Shown: positions 58,881 to 64,000 of the stretch, one piece after another
Layout: every line of letters starts with the position of its first letter
Numbering within the stretch: position 1 is the stretch's first letter
Source: Dactylorhiza incarnata
Lineage: Eukaryota; Streptophyta; Magnoliopsida; Asparagales; Orchidaceae
DNA length: 64,000 nt
Assembly: GCA_033032865.1 (NCBI GenBank)
Contig: JAWHQI010000268.1
Location: forward strand, 558,001-622,000
Direction of reading: 5' to 3'
The notes under the pieces: model-generated
Database searches by the model: none
Told to the model about the DNA's origin: nothing
Seen by the model: the letters and a program-made list of their open reading frames with translations, nothing else
Translations under genes and position numbers: made by a program

Positions 58881-59300
58881 GGCGACATCATCTCGCCCAG
58901 CCCGACGACTCCTCTAGTGAAATTCTATGGCAGCCTCTGGTGTCACATCTAAGACTACGCTTGAACCTCTGCCTATAATCTTAGGTGTTTTACCTCGGGG
59001 ACAAGACAAGTTTCACATTGTGGGACATTGTTACGATGAATGGTGTCATCGCCAACCACCACCAAAGCGAGGTTGACGTGGGCATCAATGCATCTATTTG
59101 AGGAGAGCGGCCTATTTAAGTGAGTGTTGTATGAACATTATTATCTTTTGATCAATTGGAAATTGAGCATAGAGCTGACCAATGTTGTTCCCTCAGATTT
59201 TTCTCCTCTTCTCCTTCCCCGAAATGGTGTAACTCTAGGAAATCCTTAGGGGCCACGGGCACAAAAACTATATGACGATATACAACAACAACACTCAAGC
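58881..59300. other. intergenic sequence, nothing recognised
   Basis: Possibly the remainder of the gypsy fragment; no domains or termini found. Confidence 0.45.
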
Positions 59301-59880
59301 CTTTATCGAACTATAGTGGGGTCGGCTATGTGGATCCTTTGTCGCCATTGTGCCCTATCTTTAGTCATGATCTCACTAATGCCTAAGTACATGATGTCTT
59401 TCCTTATAGTTTCATTCAAAGTCTTTATTGATCTACCCATCCCCCGTTTAACATGCTCAGTGACTAAACTCTCACAACGCCTAACATAAGCCTCTAATGG
59501 TCCCCTTTGTACATGTCCAAACCATCTTAGTCGAGCTTCTTGCATCTTCTCTGCAATTGGTGTCACTCCTGTCGTTTCCCTGATACATTCATTCCTAATT
59601 TTATCCAGTCTTGTGTCCACACATCCACATAAGCATTCTCATCAACTCTCATTTTTTGCTCATGTACACAATTCTTTGCCCAACACTCAGAACAATAGAG
59701 CAACGCCGGTCTAATTGCAGTATGATAAAACTTGCCTTTAAGTTTTAATGATATTTTACGATCACATAATATCTCTGACGCGTCTCTCCACTTCAACCAA
59801 TCTGCTTGGATTCTATGTATCACGTCTTTATCAACACCTCCATCTTTTTGAACTATCGATCAGAGATATTTAAAGCAATC
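59285..59880 (-). pseudogene. LINE 3' fragment with TTG tail
   Basis: Minus-strand reading gives [75 protein letters not shown] and [10 protein letters not shown], homologous to the fragment at 36085-36905. It ends in CGACCCCACTATAG, GATAAAGGCTTGAG and (TTG)n. Heavily truncated at the 5' side. Confidence 0.82.
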
Positions 59881-61311
59881 ACTGTGAGAATGCGAAATGA
59901 AGAACATCAAACATATAACAGAAGCAAATCACGAATGTTTTCAACTCCTCTATAAGATTGGATCAAGTTCCCAAGAAGAATTGTTGCGAGAGACAAAATA
60001 GCGTCATTTGCTAATGCTCTAATTGATCCCGGGATTATGAGAAAGAAATCGGTGGAACCCGCAGATGAAAACAATTTGCAGGAATTGCATTTACAAACAA
60101 TATTATTATAACATTAATTGGGACAAAACTGAGTTTATAAAGCAACTCACATTGTTCTTGTCTCTGAATTGATCAATCTTAAAAAATTGGATCCACCTAT
60201 ATACTGTGTATCTTGTGGCATAACTCATGTTTGTTAAGTATAGATTCTTATGATAAAAACAATTCAACTAAATAATTACAAAAACAACTTTTCAAAGAAA
60301 AAAAAGTACAACTGAGCAAGAGCCTCATCTAAGCAATGTTTCAAAAGTATAATATCACATGCATGTGCTTAAAGCTACCATTTAGAAATTAGAATTGGAT
60401 GTAGGGTAGACTATGCGGGTGCGCGACTAAATGCAATTTTAGTGAGGTGCAGGTAAGTTGCTCACCTAGTCTTAGGTACTATTTATAGCATGCAAACGGG
60501 ACACAACAGAAAGACCAGAAATAAGTAATAAATATTAAATCACAAACATATATTTTAGCAAAGCAAAATTATTTCTTTTAGCAAAGCATGCTTCAGCTTT
60601 CCTCCTTGTGGAGGGTCAAATCAAGAATGCGCGGCAAATTGATCATGCAAATAATAATAATAGCTCCGAAGAAACAAACGCAATACTATAGATCCAAGCA
60701 AATATGAAATTACAACACTACAATAGATCTAAACAAGTACAGAATTACAACACTATATATTAATACGAAGAATTAAAAATCCATACAGCAAATAACACTC
60801 ACAATGTAAGGGGGTTTGCCGTGCAATGGGGATATTAAGGATGGAGATGTGGGTTGTTGTCTCGGGGTGGCGGCGGCGGTGGATTTGAGGTCATATGTGG
60901 TTGTTAAGGAAGGGTTCTGCATGTGGACGGAAATAGGGACTGGGTATAGAGGGGATGGGACGTGGATTTTCCTAGGAGGGATTTGAGGATTCAGTGGTGG
61001 GATGGCATTAGTTTCCTTGGATGAGACAAAGGGGTTCGGCGGGGAATTTTTTTTTCGTACACAGAGCGCACGGGAGCATGGTGCGCGAGATGGTCTGCTC
61101 GACGTCCGATCCATCCTGCTCACCGTTCGATCTCGCGCTTGTTTTTATTTTGTTTCTTTTCGCTGTGTTTTGCTGGCGGCCCGATCCCCAATCCGACGGC
61201 CAACATTCTACCTGCACGACCAGCATGGTATGCGCACGTACCTAAATATTTCACGTTCGACAGAGAACTGGGCGTGGGTTTGTAGGAAGAAAAGATGGAG
61301 TTTCAGCTGAC
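59881..61311. other. intergenic, no supported gene
   Basis: AT-rich to about 60780, then mixed. A minus-strand open stretch (61123 to 60773) ending at a GTGAGT donor-like site was considered as an exon but lacks any recognisable domain or matching partner. Confidence 0.4.
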
Positions 61312-61321
61312 TGTGGCGTGG

Positions 61322-61535
61322 AAAAGGGGGTGGTAAACAATTGCATTTTACAGTCAAGTGCACAATTGCATTTTACAGTCAAGTGCACTGATCCGACGCT
61401 CCGCGTGGATCAATGCACACATCTTAAAGTGCACACATCTCAAAGTGCATTGCACTAATCCACACAGACCGTCGGGATCAGTGCACTTCACCTTAAAATG
61501 CAAAAAGTGCACTTTACCACCCCCTTTCCCTGGCT
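61322..61535. mobile_element. short MITE
   Basis: About 214 bp with inverted ends GGGGGTGGTAAA and internal TTGCATTTTA/TAAAATGCAA and GTGCAC boxes. Flanked by 10-bp repeats tgtggcgtgg (61312-61321, 61536-61545); Mutator-type elements make 9-bp duplications, so this may be a MULE-type MITE. Confidence 0.7.
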
Positions 61536-61605
61536 TGTGGCGTGGGTTTTCTATGATGAAATAAGGAATTTCAGCAAGGTGTAGCGTTAGTTACATGGGG
61601 ATGAG

Positions 61606-63362
61606 TGTAACACCCTGCCAGTACAGATAATATAACAGTAGGTCCGGCCGGGACCCCACGCCATACTATGCATACTAGTTAGGCATCATAAGGTGATAAA
61701 CAGAAAAGAGCTACAACTACACCAGAGTAAATAAAATGTAAGCGGAAGCATTTGATTAAAACATCTTTTAGAATTGTCCACTATCCCAGGAATGAAACAA
61801 TAGAGTTATGGCCTTAAAGCCTTACACTAAAATAATGTCTCAAAACTCCAAACATACATCGACACGCAGGTTGACAATTTAAGGAAAGCAAAAGAGGGGA
61901 GGTTGGCCTTCGAGGGCCAACACAGTATAAGCTCCAGCAAGCTATTTCCCGCTTGGCTCACCTGCACCTGCAACAACGATCCACCAAAACGTGGAAACAA
62001 GTAACCGGTCAGCTAAAGCTGACCAATATTATAATGACCCCACCCTTATAGACGGGGCGGCGGTACTCCTTCCCTGCAGGCAGACAGTATATGCATAGAT
62101 TGTCAAGGTGCGTTCAAGCACCACATGTATAAGCAATCAACACCAACGTTGGCACGCACGACCACACATTTCGTGCTTTCAAGGTACTCTCACGGTGTAC
62201 TACCCGAGCCACACCTAACAACTCCTTAAACAAAGAGTTCGCATGAGCTTTGGCCGTCAAGACTACCTTGTCTTACGGACCCTTCCCAACATCTTACGGT
62301 GCACCGAGTAGCTACCTCTTCACTGATCCGGTATGGGGGCGGGTTTGGATCAGCTTTGCCCGTGCTCAACTCGTCGGCATCAATCGTCCGACGCGGGTAC
62401 GGCTTCACCTCATCCCGAGCAATGAAAGGAGGCTTCACACCTTAACAAACAACTCCCTGGGAGCTACAATCGGCGCTAGCCCTAGCGTCGGGTGGTAGTG
62501 ACAGATCATCGAATCCGCCCATAACTTCGGGTATTTCCTGGAGGTTAACTCCAGGACTCCCTGCAGTATTACCCTACAGTACACAGAACCCGAAAATAGC
62601 GCATACAGGATCACAGAGTCTTATCCGGCACAATCGACAATATAGCCATCACCAATCTAGACCAACCTGTCCGGATGGGTTTCACACATAATGTCTATGT
62701 CCGTACTACGATTCTGGATGCTATATGCAAGTAACCAAAGGGGATCGAAATGATCAACCCACTAGAAAATTTCCCTTTCTCCATCAATCGGTGGGGGATT
62801 TTCCATGCAATCATGTCAATAAAAAGGAGGACTTCACTTGTCCAAGTAGAAGATCGTTACCCTTGCCGCTTTCTTCGGCATCACGAGAATCCAAGATTCC
62901 AGTCGTATGGAAAGGACTGCACCGGGCTGCTCTCTGTGGATCTGTAAACGGCTCGCAATTTGGAGCTTCGGAGCTCCGTCAATGGCGAAAGATGCCTTCT
63001 TCTTCCTCCTTGGCTTTCCTCTTTCTCAAACTTGAAGAGAGATAAGACTTAGAATAATAATGATAAACCCTCCTCTGGTCAAGGCCTAAGGATTCCCGTA
63101 ATAAATCCTAACCATCGGATCTAAAACCCTTTGGATTTGACGGCCACGATTTCAAATCACGGATCTGTATCGCAAGCTACCGCCGGCGCTAGCACTTGCG
63201 CCAGCGCTAGCTCTCGACGGTTGCCTCACGATCTTGACGGAAAGACCTACCGTCAACGCTAGCGCTAGCGCCAGCTCTAGCTTCCATCGATTCAGCTAAA
63301 TCTTCATCGACTTGGCTAGCTCCCAGCAACAGATTTCTCTGTTAGGGTTTTGGGGTGTTACA
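61606..63362 (-). repeat. 3' LTR of the Tekay-like element
   Basis: 1,757 bp, with TGTAACACCC at one end and GGGTGTTACA at the other, as in the solo LTR at 27085-30955. AGCGCTAGC-type repeats lie near 63190-63290. Confidence 0.85.
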
Positions 63363-63374
63363 ACTCCACCCCTC

Positions 63375-64000
63375 TTAACAGAATTTCGGCCCGAAATTAC
63401 GAAAACAGTAAGGTACAAAAATATAATTTATCCCTGAAAGGAAAAGCTCGGGGTACTCCGTAAGCATGGTTTGCTCTCTTTCCCAAGAGAGTTCCTCTTT
63501 TCTGCATTTGTCCCAACGGACCTTTACCATTCGGATGGCTTTGTTCCGCAATTGTTTTACCTCGATATCTTCGATGCGTATGGGCTTGACTTTCGTCTCT
63601 AGCCCAGCATCAATCGACACCTCGTCAACCGCAACAATAAGCGTATGTTCCTTCACAGCCTTTCTCAACACGGAGATGTGGAAGACGTCATGCAACCCGC
63701 TTAACTCCTCAGATAGAGCAAGCCGATAGGAAGCTTCACCAATGCGTTCTAGAATCTCAAACGGTCCTACGTACCTTGGACTCAGCTTTTTCAAGTGTCG
63801 GATCCTTGATACTCCCTTGAACGGTTTGATCTTCAGGTACACCCAATCACCAACGACAAACTCGACGTTTCGGTGACGCGTGTTGTAGTATTTTGCCTGC
63901 CTATCTTGGACAATGAGTAACCGCTCTCGTATTGCCCGAATTGACATATTCGCCTCATCCGCATCCTTGCGCTTCAACAACTTCGTGTCGCCCATTTCAG
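63375..64000 (-). CDS. integrase C-terminus and chromodomain of the Tekay-like element (partial)
   Basis: Enters from the right edge of the window. It shows RERLLIVQDRQAKYYNTRHR, VGDWVYLKIKPFKGVSR, the GPY-type core LSPRYVGPFEILERIGEASY, HDVFHISVLRK, then a Tekay-type chromodomain (EDIEVKQLRNKAIRMVKVRW, ELSWEREQTMLTEYPELF). No stop in the visible 206 residues. The true start lies outside. Confidence 0.88.
   Translation of the reverse strand, partial: EMGDTKLLKRKDADEANMSIRAIRERLLIVQDRQAKYYNTRHRNVEFVVGDWVYLKIKPFKGVSRIRHLKKLSPRYVGPFEILERIGEASYRLALSEELSGLHDVFHISVLRKAVKEHTLIVAVDEVSIDAGLETKVKPIRIEDIEVKQLRNKAIRMVKVRWDKCRKEELSWEREQTMLTEYPELFLSGINYIFVPYCFRNFGPKFC

Larger units (their letters stand above)
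61606..64000 (-). mobile_element. Tekay-like chromovirus, 3' end only
   Basis: Minus-strand element whose 3' LTR is 61606-63362 and whose pol C-terminus lies next to it; the rest is beyond 64000. A polypurine tract AAGAGGGGTGGAGT (63363-63376, minus) borders the LTR. The outer target duplication should be atgag (61601-61605). Confidence 0.88.

Noticed and set aside
59940..60090. Open stretch DWIKFPRRIVARDKIASFA and following residues on the plus strand
   Set aside because: Short, no start, no similarity I can name, and the opposite strand is equally open.
60773..61123. Possible first exon of a minus-strand gene ending at GTGAGT
   Set aside because: No recognisable domain; the next candidate exon (near 60150-60200) does not keep the phase.

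Overview
The window is nuclear DNA of a flowering plant. The evidence is one plant-type ABCG/PDR transporter gene with many spliceable introns, plant Ty3 chromoviruses, Ty1/copia elements, Tat-type LTR elements, an Au-like SINE and hAT-type MITEs. I see no bacterial or organellar genes. The species cannot be named from the sequence alone.

The only host gene I can support lies on the minus strand and frames most of the window. Eleven exons of a full-size ABCG (pleiotropic drug resistance) transporter run from an ATG at 47302 down to 695, and the C-terminal half lies left of base 1. Exons join in frame with usable splice sites. Intron 3 (32714-44828, 12.1 kb) and intron 4 (2782-32628, 29.8 kb) are swollen by transposable elements.

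Intron 4 holds, left to right: chromovirus A (2863-9534, nearly identical LTRs), short element B (9785-11885, minus), non-autonomous A relative C (12969-18400), copia element F (18686-23926), a TTG-tailed SINE (25705-26039), a degraded copia RT, a Tekay-like solo LTR (27085-30955) that itself contains another solo LTR (29034-30581), and an old minus-strand copia. Intron 3 holds a second copy of the SINE (32872-33209), gag-only element D (33702-35959), a LINE remnant, chromovirus E (37269-42773), an Au-SINE, a hAT-like MITE and a minisatellite. Intron 1 holds two foldback MITEs. Most insertions keep exact target-site duplications, so their borders are secure to the base.

Right of the gene (47303-64000) are MITEs, a TIR element carrying a minisatellite, a gag-only Tat-type element G (52298-58321) with 32-bp tandem repeats, gypsy and LINE remnants, and the 3' end of a minus-strand Tekay-like chromovirus (61606-64000).

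The elements form two instructive families. A and C (and the LTR end at 1-339) share an LTR layout with a conserved splice-donor/acceptor pair inside the LTR, and C has replaced protease-RT-RNase H-integrase core by an unfamiliar ORF. B, D and E share a primer-binding site matching tRNA-Tyr and form a size series from coding to gag-only to nearly non-coding. No element is clearly intact: every polyprotein has at least one stop or frame break.
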